From Sandaracinus sp. (GTDB lineage Bacteria > Myxococcota_A > Polyangia > Polyangiales > Houyiibacteriaceae), in NCBI GenBank assembly GCA_020633125.1, contig JACKEH010000020.1, positions 1 through 64,000 of the forward strand: a DNA stretch of 64,000 bases, given 5' to 3'. Every line of letters begins with the position of its first letter. The first letter of the stretch is position 1. Positions 10,191 to 19,204 of the stretch are shown here, piece after piece. The position numbers were made by a program, and so were the translations under genes. A model generated the notes under the pieces. The model had not been told where the DNA came from. It saw nothing but the letters and a program-made list of their open reading frames with translations, and did no database searches.

Positions 10191-11252
10191 CTACGGGGTC
10201 ACGACCACGTTTCCGACATGCGTGCTCTTCCATTTCGCACGCAACGCGTCGGTGAGCCGCTCGAGCGGGTAGGTCGCGTCGACACGCGGAGGTAGCGAAG
10301 TCGCGAGCGCGAGCACGGCGTCGAGGCGCTCCTGACGGAGGCTCGGGTCTCGATGCACCGCGATCGCGGCCGGCGATCCGAGCACGTCGATCGACTTCAT
10401 CAAGATCAAGTTCGTCGGCAGCACGTTCGGGTCGCGTCCCCCGCGCGCCACGAAAGGCGTCGCGCTCCATCCGACGACCACGAAACGCGCGCCGAACGCG
10501 CACGCGCGGAGCGCTTCGGTGGAGAGGTCGCCGCCGAGCGCGTCGTAGACCACGTCGACCCCGCGGCCTCCGGTCAGCGCCTTGACGTCTTCTTTGAAGC
10601 GCCGCGGGTTGCCTTCGTCGTCGACGGTTCGAAGCAAACAATCCGCGCCGTGCTCTTGGACGACCTCGAGCTTCGCGGGCGTGCGGCCGGCGGCGATCAC
10701 CTTGGTGCCGAGGTGATGCGCGATCTGGACGGCGGCCAAGCCCGTGCTGCCGGTGGCGCCGAGGATCAGCACGGACTCGCCGGCGCGAAGTCGCGCGCGA
10801 TTCACGAGCGCGTGGTAGGCGGTCTCGTGGCCTCCGAGCAGGCACGCGCCCTCTTCGAACGAGAGCGTGTCGGGCAGGCGCACGAGCGCGTTCTCGGGCG
10901 CGACGGCCCAGCTCGCGAACCCGCCCCACCGTCGGTGGTTGCCCAGCGAGCGTGGACCGGTGAGCAGGCCGTCGGCGATCACGCGGTCGCCGGGCGCGAA
11001 GCTCGTCACGCCGTCTCCGACCGCGACCACCTCACCCGCCCACTCGAGCCCCGGCGTGTAGGGCGGCTCGGGCACGTGTTGGTATTGCCCGCTCGTCATC
11101 AGCAGATCGACCCAGCCGACGTTGGCGGCGCGCACGGCGACGACCACGTCTCCGGGCCCGGGCTGCGGGGTCGGTTGGTCTTCGAGCACGAGCGCGTCGA
11201 GCGCGGCTTCGGGGTTCGAGGCGAGAGCGGAGACGACGGCGCGGCGACCCAT
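10191..11252 (-). CDS. Zinc-free MDR-family NAD(P)H:quinone oxidoreductase-like protein
   Basis: 353 residues from ATG 11252. A GroES-like N-terminal domain (PGLEWAGEVVAVGDGV) is followed by a Rossmann domain with the nucleotide-binding ILGATGSTGLAAVQIA segment. The cysteine ligands of zinc alcohol dehydrogenases are absent, which points to the quinone oxidoreductase branch. The likely reaction is NAD(P)H-dependent two-electron reduction of a quinone or enone; the substrate is unknown. It diverges from the lipid kinase gene, with 194 bp between the two starts. Confidence 0.88.
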   Translation of the reverse strand: MGRRAVVSALASNPEAALDALVLEDQPTPQPGPGDVVVAVRAANVGWVDLLMTSGQYQHVPEPPYTPGLEWAGEVVAVGDGVTSFAPGDRVIADGLLTGPRSLGNHRRWGGFASWAVAPENALVRLPDTLSFEEGACLLGGHETAYHALVNRARLRAGESVLILGATGSTGLAAVQIAHHLGTKVIAAGRTPAKLEVVQEHGADCLLRTVDDEGNPRRFKEDVKALTGGRGVDVVYDALGGDLSTEALRACAFGARFVVVGWSATPFVARGGRDPNVLPTNLILMKSIDVLGSPAAIAVHRDPSLRQERLDAVLALATSLPPRVDATYPLERLTDALRAKWKSTHVGNVVVTP

Positions 11253-11446
11253 GGCCGGGGAACGTACACGAGTCCGCGCGTGCGGCGTTCGTGCGTTCGA
11301 AGGAGGTCGTGTCGAAGGACCACCCACGGGGGAGTGGCTCGCCGACCGTCGTCGATGCGCGTTCGGCGGTGTCGAGAGGCGTCCGAAGGTCGTCCTGCGC
11401 GGAGGGTTCGACCACGGCGACGGCGTCCTGCTACCGTCTGCCGCCC

Positions 11447-12376
11447 ATGGGCGAGCCGCTCGTCGTCGTCTTCAATCCTCGCGCGGGTGCCGGTCGGGCC
11501 GAGCGTGAGCTTCCCACCCTCGTACGCACGCTCGAAGCCGGCGGTGCTTCGGTCGACGTGCGCCGCACCACCGCCACCGGGCACGCCACCGAGCTCACGC
11601 GAGCTGCGCTTCGCGAAGGCGCTTCCGGCGTCGCGGTCGTCGGGGGCGACGGCACGCTGAGCGAAGCGATCAACGGCTTCTTCGAGCTGGACGGCACGCC
11701 CGTTCGCGAAGGCGCGTGGGTCGGCCCGCTTCCGTGCGGCACGGGCGGCGACTTTCGAAAGACGCTCGGCATTCCGAAGGCACCCGAGGCCTCCGCGCGT
11801 CGGCTGCTCGCCGCGACGCCGAAACCGCTCGACGTGGGTTGGCTCGAGCACCGCGCCGACGACGGCACGAAGGTCGCGCGTGCGTTCGTGAACGTGGCGA
11901 GCTTCGGCATCGGCGGCCTCGTCGATCGCATCGTCAACGACGCACCCAAGTGGATCGGCGGCCGCGCGGCGTTCTTCGTCGGCACGCTGCGCGCGATGAG
12001 CCGTTACCGAAACCAACGCGTGCGTCTCTCGATCGACGGCGGCGCCTTCGAAGAGCTCTCGGTGCTCAACCTCGCGGTCGCGAACGGGCGCTACTTCGGC
12101 GGCGGCATGCACATCGCACCGCGCGCGAAGATCGACGACGGCCTCTTCGACGTCGTGGCGATCGAGCGTGACGGAGTGCTCGGCAACCTCGGGCTCACGC
12201 GGCACCTCTACGGCGGCTCGTTGCTCGAGCAGTCGGGGGTTCGGCATTGGCGAGGTCGCGAGGTCGTCGCGGAGCCGCTCGTCGATGCGCCGGTCTTGCT
12301 CGACGTCGACGGCGAAGCGCCCGGCGGGTTGCCGGCGCGCTTCACGATGCGCAGCGGCGTGGTTCGGTTGCGTTGA
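11447..12376 (+). CDS. Diacylglycerol kinase-like lipid kinase (YegS/BmrU type)
   Basis: 309 residues from ATG 11447. The DAGK catalytic fold shows FNPRAGAG at 9-16, GGDGTL at 66-71 and PCGTGGDF in place of the common PxGTGND. The C-terminal beta-sandwich contains NGRYFGGGMHIAP and DDGLFDVV. Such enzymes phosphorylate diacylglycerol or related lipids at the inner membrane with ATP. lnt follows 36 bp downstream on the same strand, so a small envelope-lipid operon is likely. Confidence 0.9.
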   Translation: MGEPLVVVFNPRAGAGRAERELPTLVRTLEAGGASVDVRRTTATGHATELTRAALREGASGVAVVGGDGTLSEAINGFFELDGTPVREGAWVGPLPCGTGGDFRKTLGIPKAPEASARRLLAATPKPLDVGWLEHRADDGTKVARAFVNVASFGIGGLVDRIVNDAPKWIGGRAAFFVGTLRAMSRYRNQRVRLSIDGGAFEELSVLNLAVANGRYFGGGMHIAPRAKIDDGLFDVVAIERDGVLGNLGLTRHLYGGSLLEQSGVRHWRGREVVAEPLVDAPVLLDVDGEAPGGLPARFTMRSGVVRLR

Positions 12377-12412
12377 GGGAACGTCGATGACGGTCCGGCA
12401 GAGCGCGTCGCG

Positions 12413-13996
12413 ATGAGCGGTTGGCGACGTTTGCGACACGGCGCCCTCGCCGTCGCGGCGGGCAGCTTCCTCGCGGGCTCGGTGGTGCAAGGCCCGCTTC
12501 CGGCGCTCGCCTTCGCGTACCCGCTCGCGATGCTCTCGTTGCTCGAGGCGCCTTCGGGCTCGAAGCGGCGCTACCGCCGCGCGTTCGTGCTCGGCTGGCT
12601 CGCGGGCACGGGGTGCAACGCGACGGCGCTCTATTGGATCCCGGGGCTGCTCTACGACTTCGCCGGCTTTCCCTACGTCGCCGGCGTTCCCGTCGCGCTG
12701 CTCTTGGCCGCGAGCCAAGGGCTCACGCTCGCGTTCGCGTGCCTCTTCGCCGAGGTCGTGGTGCGGCCCGAGCGCTCGGTGTCTTTGGTGCGCTCTCCGG
12801 GGTCGGCCGCGTCCGAAGGGGCGTCCAGCGACACGAACGTCGGCGTGCCGCGCTGGCTCGCGTTCCCCGCCGCGATCAGCCTGGTCTTCTCGCTCAGCCC
12901 CGCGCTCTTCCCGTGGCGCTTCTCGACCGGCGCGGTCGGGTGGATCGAGTGGGCGCAGATCGCGGAGCTCGGAGGCCCGCCGATGCTCGACTTCGTGCTC
13001 GTGCTCGTCGGCAGCGCGGCGTGGGAGGCGATGCGGCGTCCGCGTGCCTTGCCGATCGTCGTCGGCGCGCTCGCGCTCGGTGGCCCGGCGCTCTACGGCG
13101 CTTGGCGCCTGCCGCAGGTCGAAGCCGCGCGTGCGTCTGCACCGGCGATCGAGGTCGGCGTCGTGCAGCCGAACGTGAGCATCGAAGAGAAACACGACAT
13201 TCGCCTCGCCAACGTCCAGCTGCGACTGCTCCGCCAGATGACGCGGGAGCTCGAAGCCGAGGGCGCCGAGCTCGTGATCTGGCCGGAGTCCGCGCACCCG
13301 ATCCCGTACCCGCGCGGCGGCACCCGCGACCATCGCGGCTCCGCCGGCGTGTTGCGAGACGGTGTGCGCGGCCCCGTGCTCTTCGGCGTCATCACCCGCG
13401 GCGAAGACCGCTGCGACCGTTGGAACTCCGCCGTGGCCCTCGGTGCGGACGGAGTGATTTCGGGTGTGAGCGACAAGGTCGAGCTGCTCGCGTTCGGGGA
13501 GACGGTGCCGCTCTGGGACGTGCTCCCGCCCCTGCAGGACATGTTTCCGTGTCCCGGCATTCGTCCAGGCGCGCGGCCCGAGAGCGTGACGCTCGCTGGC
13601 GCGTCGATCGGCGTGCTCAACTGCTACGAGGACGTGCTCGCCGAGCATGCACGCACCGTCGCGAAGCAATGGCCGGACTTCCTCGTGAACGTCACCAACG
13701 ACGCGTGGTTCGGCGACACCCGCGAGCCCCATCTGCACCAGCTCGTCGCGCGTCATCGCACCATCGAGACGCGCCGCGAGCTCGTGCGCGCCGTGAACAC
13801 CGGCGTCAGCAGCCACGTGGCGGCGACCGGCGAGACCGTCATCGAGACGCCGACCTTCGTGCGCACGGGCTTCGTCTCGCGGGTGCCGAAGCTCGGCGGT
13901 GTCACGCCCTGGGTCTGGCTCGGAGACGTCTTCACACCGACCTTCGGGGCGCTCTTCTTCGTCGCGGCCTTCGCTCGTCGTCGCTACGCGCGCTGA
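12413..13996 (+). CDS. lnt: Apolipoprotein N-acyltransferase
   Basis: 527 residues. The N-terminal half holds about six to seven membrane helices; the C-terminal half is a nitrilase-fold (CN_hydrolase) domain. The catalytic triad is visible as WPES (E292), DKVELLAFGE (K355) and LNCYEDVL (C404). Lnt transfers an acyl chain to the N-terminal Cys of lipoproteins as the last step of their maturation in the inner membrane. Length is close to the usual about 510. It lies downstream of the lipid kinase. Confidence 0.93.
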   Translation: MSGWRRLRHGALAVAAGSFLAGSVVQGPLPALAFAYPLAMLSLLEAPSGSKRRYRRAFVLGWLAGTGCNATALYWIPGLLYDFAGFPYVAGVPVALLLAASQGLTLAFACLFAEVVVRPERSVSLVRSPGSAASEGASSDTNVGVPRWLAFPAAISLVFSLSPALFPWRFSTGAVGWIEWAQIAELGGPPMLDFVLVLVGSAAWEAMRRPRALPIVVGALALGGPALYGAWRLPQVEAARASAPAIEVGVVQPNVSIEEKHDIRLANVQLRLLRQMTRELEAEGAELVIWPESAHPIPYPRGGTRDHRGSAGVLRDGVRGPVLFGVITRGEDRCDRWNSAVALGADGVISGVSDKVELLAFGETVPLWDVLPPLQDMFPCPGIRPGARPESVTLAGASIGVLNCYEDVLAEHARTVAKQWPDFLVNVTNDAWFGDTREPHLHQLVARHRTIETRRELVRAVNTGVSSHVAATGETVIETPTFVRTGFVSRVPKLGGVTPWVWLGDVFTPTFGALFFVAAFARRRYAR

Positions 13997-14183
13997 CGGT
14001 GTCGGTGTCGGTGTCGCTGGCGGTGGTAGTTCGTCCGCGCCTCGTTCGAGCCGAGAGCGGAGCCCGCCGCGAGAACGAGGTCGCGTGCGAAGCCGCGCGT
14101 GAAACTCCGACCCAGGGTGCGAAGCGCGGGTGCTCGTCCTTCCGTGAGGAGAGCGATGGCGAGCTGCTACCCTCTCGCGTCGC

Positions 14184-15056
14184 ATGCGGCCTTCCGATCT
14201 GCGCTTCTCGTCTCGCGCCTTCGACCTCCCGACCTCACGGTCTCCGATTCGCGTCACCTGGCTCGGCACCGCCGGCTTCGCGATCGAGCACGAAGGCACG
14301 ACGATCCTGATCGACCCCTACGTGACGCGTGTCTCGCTTCCGACCGCGATCGCGCGCCCGCTCGCGTCGAACGTGGCGCTCGCGCGTCGCTTCGCGCCGA
14401 AGGCCGACGCGATCGTCACCGGGCACACGCACTTCGACCACGTCCTCGACGTGCCCACCATCGCCAAGCTCACGGGCGCCACGGTCTACGGCTCGCGCTC
14501 GTGCACGCATCTGTGCCGCGCGGAGGGCGTCGCCGCGGATCGCGTGGTCGACGTCGAGACCACGATGCGTGGTGAGCCGGTGCGCGCGGAGGTCGGGCCC
14601 TTCGAGCTTCGTTTCGTGCCGAGCGTGCACTCGGCCTTCGCGCTCGGGCGTATTCCCTTTCCCGGCGACATCGCCGACTGCGCCGACGTGCCGCTGCGCA
14701 CGCATCACTACAAATGCGGCGCCGTCTTCGGCGTCGAGCTTCGGGTCGCCGGCAAACGCCTCTACCACCTCGGCAGCGCCGACCTGCTCGACGTGAAGGT
14801 GCCGCGTGACGTCGACCTGCTGCTCATGTGCGTCGCGGGCTGGACCACCACGTCGCGTTTCACGAGCCGCGTGATGCAAGCGTTCACGCCCGACGCGGTG
14901 TTGCTCAGCCATTGGGACGACTTCTTCTCGCCGATGGACGCGGGCGCGAAGATGTTGCCGGCCATGCAGCTCCCGCGGCTCGTGGAAGAGCTCACGCGCG
15001 AGGACCCGAGCGTGAAGCTCGGCGCCTTGCCGCTCCTCGGGAGCGTGTGTCTTTGA
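14184..15056 (+). CDS. MBL-fold metal-dependent hydrolase
   Basis: 290 residues. The metallo-beta-lactamase fold starts with VTWLGTAGFAIEHEGTTILIDP and carries the metal-binding HTHFDH motif at 81-86. Later ligands are plausible in PSVHSAF and LSHWDDFF. It resembles UlaG-like or NAPE-PLD-like lactonase/phosphodiesterase proteins. There is no signal peptide. Substrate not recognisable. The N-terminal about 20 residues look unstructured, so a later start is possible. Confidence 0.83.
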   Translation: MRPSDLRFSSRAFDLPTSRSPIRVTWLGTAGFAIEHEGTTILIDPYVTRVSLPTAIARPLASNVALARRFAPKADAIVTGHTHFDHVLDVPTIAKLTGATVYGSRSCTHLCRAEGVAADRVVDVETTMRGEPVRAEVGPFELRFVPSVHSAFALGRIPFPGDIADCADVPLRTHHYKCGAVFGVELRVAGKRLYHLGSADLLDVKVPRDVDLLLMCVAGWTTTSRFTSRVMQAFTPDAVLLSHWDDFFSPMDAGAKMLPAMQLPRLVEELTREDPSVKLGALPLLGSVCL

Positions 15057-15148
15057 CGCGTGCGCCCACGGATCGCGCGCCTCGAAGGCGTCGCGCTCGG
15101 GCCGACTCGGGAAGCCAGACCTCGCCCTCGTTCGTTCGGGCCGCGCTC

Positions 15149-16033
15149 ATGCGTACGACTTCGCTGTTCTTCCTCTGCCTCGCTTGTGGGCACGCCTCGT
15201 GTCCCGAACCGACCTCGCGTTCGACCCAGGGGTCGACGGTCGAGGCGTCTGCCGTCCCGGCTCCGGTCCCGTCTCCTCTGGCGGAAGTCGCGCTCACCCC
15301 ACGACCCGATCTCGCGCGCCACTTCGAAGAGGCCGGCTTCGACGGCTCCTTCGCGGCTTGGCGCGCGGACGGAAGCGGCGGCGTCTGCGTCGGTGATTGC
15401 GAGACGCGTCGTCCGGCGGCCTCGACGTTCAAGATCCCGCACGCCCTGCTCGCCCTCGAGCTCGGCGTGCTCTCGGGCCCCGATCACGAGCTCCCGTGGG
15501 ACGGCGTCGATCGGGGCCTCGAGGTTTGGAACCACGACCACACGCTCCGCACCGCCATCCGTGACTCGACGGTCTGGTACTTTCGCCGCCTCGCGCCTTT
15601 CGTCGGCCGCGAGCGCATGCAAGTGGGCCTCGAACGCTTCGCCTTCGGCAACGCCGAGATCGGCGAAGAGCTCGACGCCTTCTGGCTGAACGGGAGCCTG
15701 CGCATCTCGCCGCGCGAGCAGGTTGCCTTCTGGCATCGCCTGCACGAAGACGCGTTCGACGTGCGGCCGGAAGCGCGCGCCGCGGTGCTCGAGGTGACCG
15801 AGCGCGCGCGCGACGCCCACGGCGTGCTGCGCGGCAAGACCGGTTGGTACCGCATGGACGGCGCGCCCGAGAACGTCGGCTGGTTCGTCGGCTGCGTCGA
15901 GCGTCAGGAGCGCACGTGTTTCGCCACCGTGATTCACGCGAACGATCCGATGGACCACGATGCTTTTCGCGACGCACGGATACCGCTGAGCCGTGCGTTG
16001 TTGGCCGCGATCGGTTTGCCCGCGCCGGAATGA
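15149..16033 (+). CDS. Class D beta-lactamase-like (OXA-type) serine hydrolase
   Basis: 294 residues from ATG 15149, which gives a signal peptide (LFFLCLAC, lipobox-like). The class D motifs are in order: STFK at 92-95 (Ser nucleophile, Lys general base), S140-T-V142, FGN 166-168 (YGN in most OXA enzymes), W179 near NGSLRIS, and KTG 230-232 before WY. The set supports an active penicillin-interacting enzyme. Whether it hydrolyses beta-lactams or is a BlaR-type or cell-wall relative cannot be told. It is close behind the MBL gene on the same strand. No mobile element is nearby, so it is likely chromosomal and intrinsic. Confidence 0.87.
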   Translation: MRTTSLFFLCLACGHASCPEPTSRSTQGSTVEASAVPAPVPSPLAEVALTPRPDLARHFEEAGFDGSFAAWRADGSGGVCVGDCETRRPAASTFKIPHALLALELGVLSGPDHELPWDGVDRGLEVWNHDHTLRTAIRDSTVWYFRRLAPFVGRERMQVGLERFAFGNAEIGEELDAFWLNGSLRISPREQVAFWHRLHEDAFDVRPEARAAVLEVTERARDAHGVLRGKTGWYRMDGAPENVGWFVGCVERQERTCFATVIHANDPMDHDAFRDARIPLSRALLAAIGLPAPE

Positions 16034-16098
16034 GCGCGCCGGGGCTGACGGGGCGTGCCGGACGTCCGCCCGGTCACGAGACGACGTAGGCTTCTCGC

Positions 16099-17367
16099 GT
16101 GATCGAACACGTGCTCGAGCGTGTCAGCCGGATTCGTCGTGGCCTCGGGCGCGCGGTGCGTGGTGTCGCGTACGCCCTCTTCGGGGCCGGCGTCGCGCTC
16201 GGGGCGGTCGTGGCCAGCGTGGACGAGGCGCTCGCCGAGACCTTGCGTCGCGCCGTCGGACAACCGATCGGCGCCGTCGCCACCGCGCTCTTGGTCGTCG
16301 GAACCATCGTGCTGCCCTTCGTGAAGTCCTCGAGCGAGAAGTCGCGTGTGGCGCTGCCCGGTCCCCTCGGCGCACGCGAGAAGGATGCGACCGTCGAGCT
16401 CACGTTGAAGGGCAAGGTCCACCGCATTCCCGCGGGTGAGCTCGTCTCCGGCCACGTGGTGCCCGCGCATTCCTACGTCGCGAACGAAGGGCAGACGGTG
16501 CGCGTCGAGACCCACGTCTTGCTCGAACGTCGCGGCGGCGATCGTTGGGAGCTCCAAGTCGCGAGCGTCGAAGAAGGCCTCGAGCTCTTGGCGGCGGTCG
16601 GCCTCGGCGCGCGCGACCGCACCTTGAACGTCGTGCGGCATCGCTCGGGCACGATGATCGCGACCGTCCCCCTCACGCTCCTCGCGTCACCGCTCACGAT
16701 GCTGCCGATCGCGCTCGCGAAGCTCGCGCTGCCCGACTACGCGCTCGGCTACCTCGTGCTCGTCGTGTGGATCACGACGGGTCGTTGGATTCTGAATCGA
16801 CTCCAACCTTCGCCGCTCCGCATCGGCGCCGACGGCCTCTCGTGGAAGGAAGGCCGCCAGACGCGCTTCGTCGCGCACCGCGAGATCGAAGACGCACGCT
16901 TCGAGCCCGCCTCGAAGTTCTGGGGCGGCTTCCGCCTCGTGCTGAAGACGACGAACGGGGAGGTGCCCGTCGAGCTCGGCCCCGTCGGTCCCGCCGTCGC
17001 CGAGACGACCGTCGCGCACGTGCTCGCGGCGCGGGGCCAAGCGCGGGCGACCACCGACGCACTGGCGCGTGGAGGCCGCGCCTTCGACACGTGGAAGGAC
17101 GACCTCGGCAAAGCCATGAGCGCCGACTACCGCAAGGCCGGGGTGCCGAAGGTGCGGGTGCTCGAGACCCTCGAAGACCCCCACGCGCCCGCCGACCAGC
17201 GCCTCGGTGCCGCGATGGCCCTCGCCGCCGAAGAGCCCGAAGCCGCTCAGCGACTCGCCCGAGAGGCCGCGAAGGCCTGCGCCGACCCGAGGCTCGCGGA
17301 GGCGCTCGAGGCCTTCGCGGACGCGAGGCTCGACGCCAAGCGGGCCGAGGCGGTGGCGGGGGAGTGA
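16099..17367 (+). CDS. Uncharacterised membrane protein
   Basis: 422 residues from GTG 16099. Hydrophobic segments lie near residues 21-42, 52-75 and about 180-235 (two to three helices). A PH-like stretch follows (LRIGADGLSW), and an Ala/Glu/Arg-rich helical tail resembles short helical repeats (REAAKACADPRLAEALEAF). I do not recognise the family. A membrane-anchored protein with a cytosolic PH-like domain is the most that can be said. Confidence 0.7.
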   Translation: MIEHVLERVSRIRRGLGRAVRGVAYALFGAGVALGAVVASVDEALAETLRRAVGQPIGAVATALLVVGTIVLPFVKSSSEKSRVALPGPLGAREKDATVELTLKGKVHRIPAGELVSGHVVPAHSYVANEGQTVRVETHVLLERRGGDRWELQVASVEEGLELLAAVGLGARDRTLNVVRHRSGTMIATVPLTLLASPLTMLPIALAKLALPDYALGYLVLVVWITTGRWILNRLQPSPLRIGADGLSWKEGRQTRFVAHREIEDARFEPASKFWGGFRLVLKTTNGEVPVELGPVGPAVAETTVAHVLAARGQARATTDALARGGRAFDTWKDDLGKAMSADYRKAGVPKVRVLETLEDPHAPADQRLGAAMALAAEEPEAAQRLAREAAKACADPRLAEALEAFADARLDAKRAEAVAGE

Positions 17368-17519
17368 GTGGCCCGCGAAGAGTCGTCGTGAGTCCGACTG
17401 CGGGGGGCGGCCCCGAGGTCGTGCGGCCGGTGGTCGTGCGGTCCGAGGTCGAGGTCGTGGAGGAGGCACCGGTCGAAGCCATGCCGCCGCGGGCGGAGGT
17501 GGCCCGCGGTCCGAGCTGA
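17364..17519 (+). CDS. Small ORF coupled to membrane protein gene (uncertain)
   Basis: A 51-codon frame begins with GTG overlapping the stop of the membrane protein gene (GTGA). The peptide is rich in Val, Glu and Pro and matches nothing I know. Overlapping stop/start is the only support; it may be spurious. Confidence 0.25.
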   Translation: MSGPRRVVVSPTAGGGPEVVRPVVVRSEVEVVEEAPVEAMPPRAEVARGPS

Positions 17520-17773
17520 GCCGGGACGAGCGGCTCCACGTGACGTGCCGGCCTCGACGAACGAGGGTCCTCCTCGCCCTCTCGGGCGTACTTCGGACGG
17601 GCCGCCGATGTGCCCACTCTGGTGCGCGACACGAGACGTGTGTGCCGACGTCGGCGGCCGAAGCGGCGAGGTGTGACGACGCGTCCACCACGCGCCGAGC
17701 AACGACTCGAGCCACGTGAACGCGCCTCCGAACGGGGACGCCGATTTTCTGCCCTCGGCCTCTCCAGAATTCC
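17520..17773. other. Intergenic region without recognisable gene
   Basis: Frames here are Arg/Pro/Ser-rich on both strands and look like shadows. No hairpin, repeat or RNA was seen before the tRNA promoter. Confidence 0.6.
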
Positions 17774-17802
17774 TTGACTCCCCCGCCGTCGCAGCTTATC
17801 TA
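17774..17802 (+). promoter_or_regulatory. Promoter of tRNA-Gly
   Basis: TTGACT is followed after 17 nt by TATCTA, ending 23 bp before the tRNA. The -35 is good and the -10 moderate; the position fits a sigma70-type promoter for the tRNA. Confidence 0.55.
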
Positions 17803-17825
17803 CTCGGTCCGTTTCGACGGTCCCT

Positions 17826-17897
<72 letters not shown>

Positions 17898-17916
17898 CCG
17901 AATAGTCCAACGAATC

Positions 17917-17949
17917 AGCCCGGTTAGGCCAAGCGCCAACCGGGCTTTT
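17917..17949 (+). terminator. Intrinsic terminator of tRNA-Gly
   Basis: A perfect 9-bp stem (AGCCCGGTT / AACCGGGCT) with a 12-nt loop runs directly into TTT, 20 bp after the tRNA. This is a standard Rho-independent terminator. Confidence 0.8.
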
Positions 17950-17983
17950 CGCTTCCGTCGGACCACGATTCAACCTTCGCCGC

Positions 17984-18145
17984 GGAGGACTCCTCGGAGG
18001 ACTCCTCCCTCACGATGCGATCGCGACTCCGCTCGACGTTTCGCCCGTGAATACCGAGCCTTCCGGACGCTCGTGGAGGACTCCTCGGAGGACTCCTGGA
18101 AGACTCCTGGAAGACTCCTGGAGGACTCCTCGGACGACTCCTCGG
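17984..18145. repeat. Palindromic 12-bp repeats (GGAGGACTCCTC)
   Basis: Two clusters (17984-18008 and 18075-18145) contain about eight copies of an 11- to 12-bp unit, GGAGGACTCCTC or variants such as GGAAGACTCCT. Each unit is itself a palindrome around GGAG-N2-CTCC, so many alternative hairpins are possible. There are no spacers of CRISPR type. The clusters lie between tRNA-Gly and a recombinase remnant. Confidence 0.75.
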
Positions 18146-18231
18146 CTCATGGGTCGGAGAACGCTCCGGAGACTCTTTGGAGGGCTCCTTCGAAGGCCCG
18201 AGCGGGCCTTCGCAGCGCCTCGTCGAAGCCC

Positions 18232-18339
18232 TCACTCGGTGTCGCCGAACACCAAGCCCGCCACCCGATCGGCGGCGTCGCGCACCTCGGACAGGCGCAC
18301 GAACGAGTAGTGCTCGCGCATCCGATCGGTCGTGTGCCG
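18232..18339 (-). pseudogene. C-terminal remnant of a tyrosine recombinase/integrase
   Basis: A minus-strand frame carries RHTTDRMREHYSFVRL and ends 20 residues later. The His-to-Tyr spacing (9 residues, HTTDRMREHY) equals that of the catalytic H...Y box of tyrosine recombinases, and the helical tail after the Tyr also fits. Upstream the frame loses protein-like composition, and partial matches occur in other frames, so only a decayed fragment remains. It lies 334 bp from tRNA-Gly, as expected for an old island boundary. Confidence 0.5.
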
Positions 18340-18910
18340 GGAGCTGGCCCAGCGCGAAGGCGACGGCGTCGGCTCGATCGAGCTGGGGCTCGCAGAGACT
18401 CCGCATGGAGCGTCGTGAGCTTGGGCGCCATCGCTGCAAGGGGCGCCGACGCCCGGTGGCGAAGAAGTTCGGCCAGATCATCCGAGAGCGCATCACGCGT
18501 GGGGTCGAGACGGGCCATGCCTGTTCGACGCCTTGGGGAGTCCGAGTCTGACGGGGCCGCCTACGTCGCCCAGAGGTGCGTTCGCCGAAGCGGCGAAGCT
18601 CGCCGTCGAAGAGCGACGAGTGTCGTCGAGGAAAAGCCTCGTCCGACGTCGTGCAGCGAAGGGCCTTCGGTCTCGAAAAGGAACGACGCTTCGACGGGAG
18701 AGGATGCCTCGTCCGACGCCGACGAAAGGGCCATGGGCTCTCCACGACGCCGCGCGGCCCGAAGTCGATTCGCACCGTTCGAACGGAGAGCGTCCGGCGC
18801 CTCGTTCCACGAGAACGCTTTGGTTGAACGGGTTCGGTTCTGTCAGAACCGACCGGGGCTCGGCGTCTGTCCGAGGTCGCGCGCCGTCGAAGCGGACCTC
18901 GCGCGGTGGG
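18340..18910. other. Noncoding or decayed stretch
   Basis: No frame here looks like a conserved protein. A minus-strand ATG at 18518 opens a frame of plausible N-terminal composition (ALSDDLAELLRHRAS) that could belong to the decayed recombinase gene, but the frame is lost at once. Nothing else is recognised. Confidence 0.45.
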
Positions 18911-18925
18911 AAGGAGGTGAATGTC

Positions 18926-19027
18926 ATGAGCACCAAGGCATGGATCAAGATCGCGCACGCGGTCTCGGCCGTGGTCGTCGCGGTCGCGACCGTCGCGGGC
19001 GAGCGCAAGGCGCGTCGCGGCAAGTGA
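18926..19027 (+). CDS. Small hydrophobic peptide with strong Shine-Dalgarno
   Basis: 33 codons from ATG 18926. The preceding AAGGAGGTGA is a near-perfect ribosome-binding site ending 5 nt before the start, the best in this part of the window. The peptide has a hydrophobic middle (HAVSAVVVAVATVAG) flanked by basic residues (ERKARRGK), consistent with a single membrane helix. Function unknown; a type I toxin-like or small membrane protein is possible. Support is the ribosome-binding site and composition only. Confidence 0.5.
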   Translation: MSTKAWIKIAHAVSAVVVAVATVAGERKARRGK

Positions 19028-19160
19028 CCCCCAGCGCCATCCGGCGCATCGCGGCAAACGACGTCGCGCGCCGGCCCGCGCGTCGTGGCGGAGTCGACGC
19101 CTACGTGGCTTCGGCCTGCGTGTCCAAGGCCCCTCGGCGTCCTGGTCTCGAGGAACTCGC

Positions 19161-19192
19161 GGCGCCCGCTCGGATCGAACGATGCGGGCGCC
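19161..19192. terminator. Inverted repeat between small ORF and CARF pseudogene
   Basis: A perfect 9-bp repeat (GGCGCCCGC / GCGGGCGCC) encloses a 14-nt loop, 13 bp beyond the 3' end of the minus-strand CARF pseudogene. It is a possible terminator for either convergent transcript; no T-run is present. Confidence 0.35.
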
Positions 19193-19204
19193 ACGAGCGA
19201 CTCG

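Noticed and set aside
9100..10929. Long N-terminal extension of the LuxR regulator to 10929
   Set aside because: The extension is antisense to the quinone oxidoreductase frame and Arg-rich; ATG 10008 gives a normal regulator length.
17984..18145. Possible CRISPR array
   Set aside because: Units are 11-12 bp, mostly contiguous, with no spacers of regular length.
17924..19057. 377-codon minus-strand frame after tRNA-Gly
   Set aside because: Runs through the tRNA terminator and the palindromic repeats; Arg/Ser/Pro-rich with no conserved pattern.
18493..19194. 233-codon minus-strand frame over the small peptide gene
   Set aside because: No protein-like composition, and it opposes a frame with a near-perfect ribosome-binding site.
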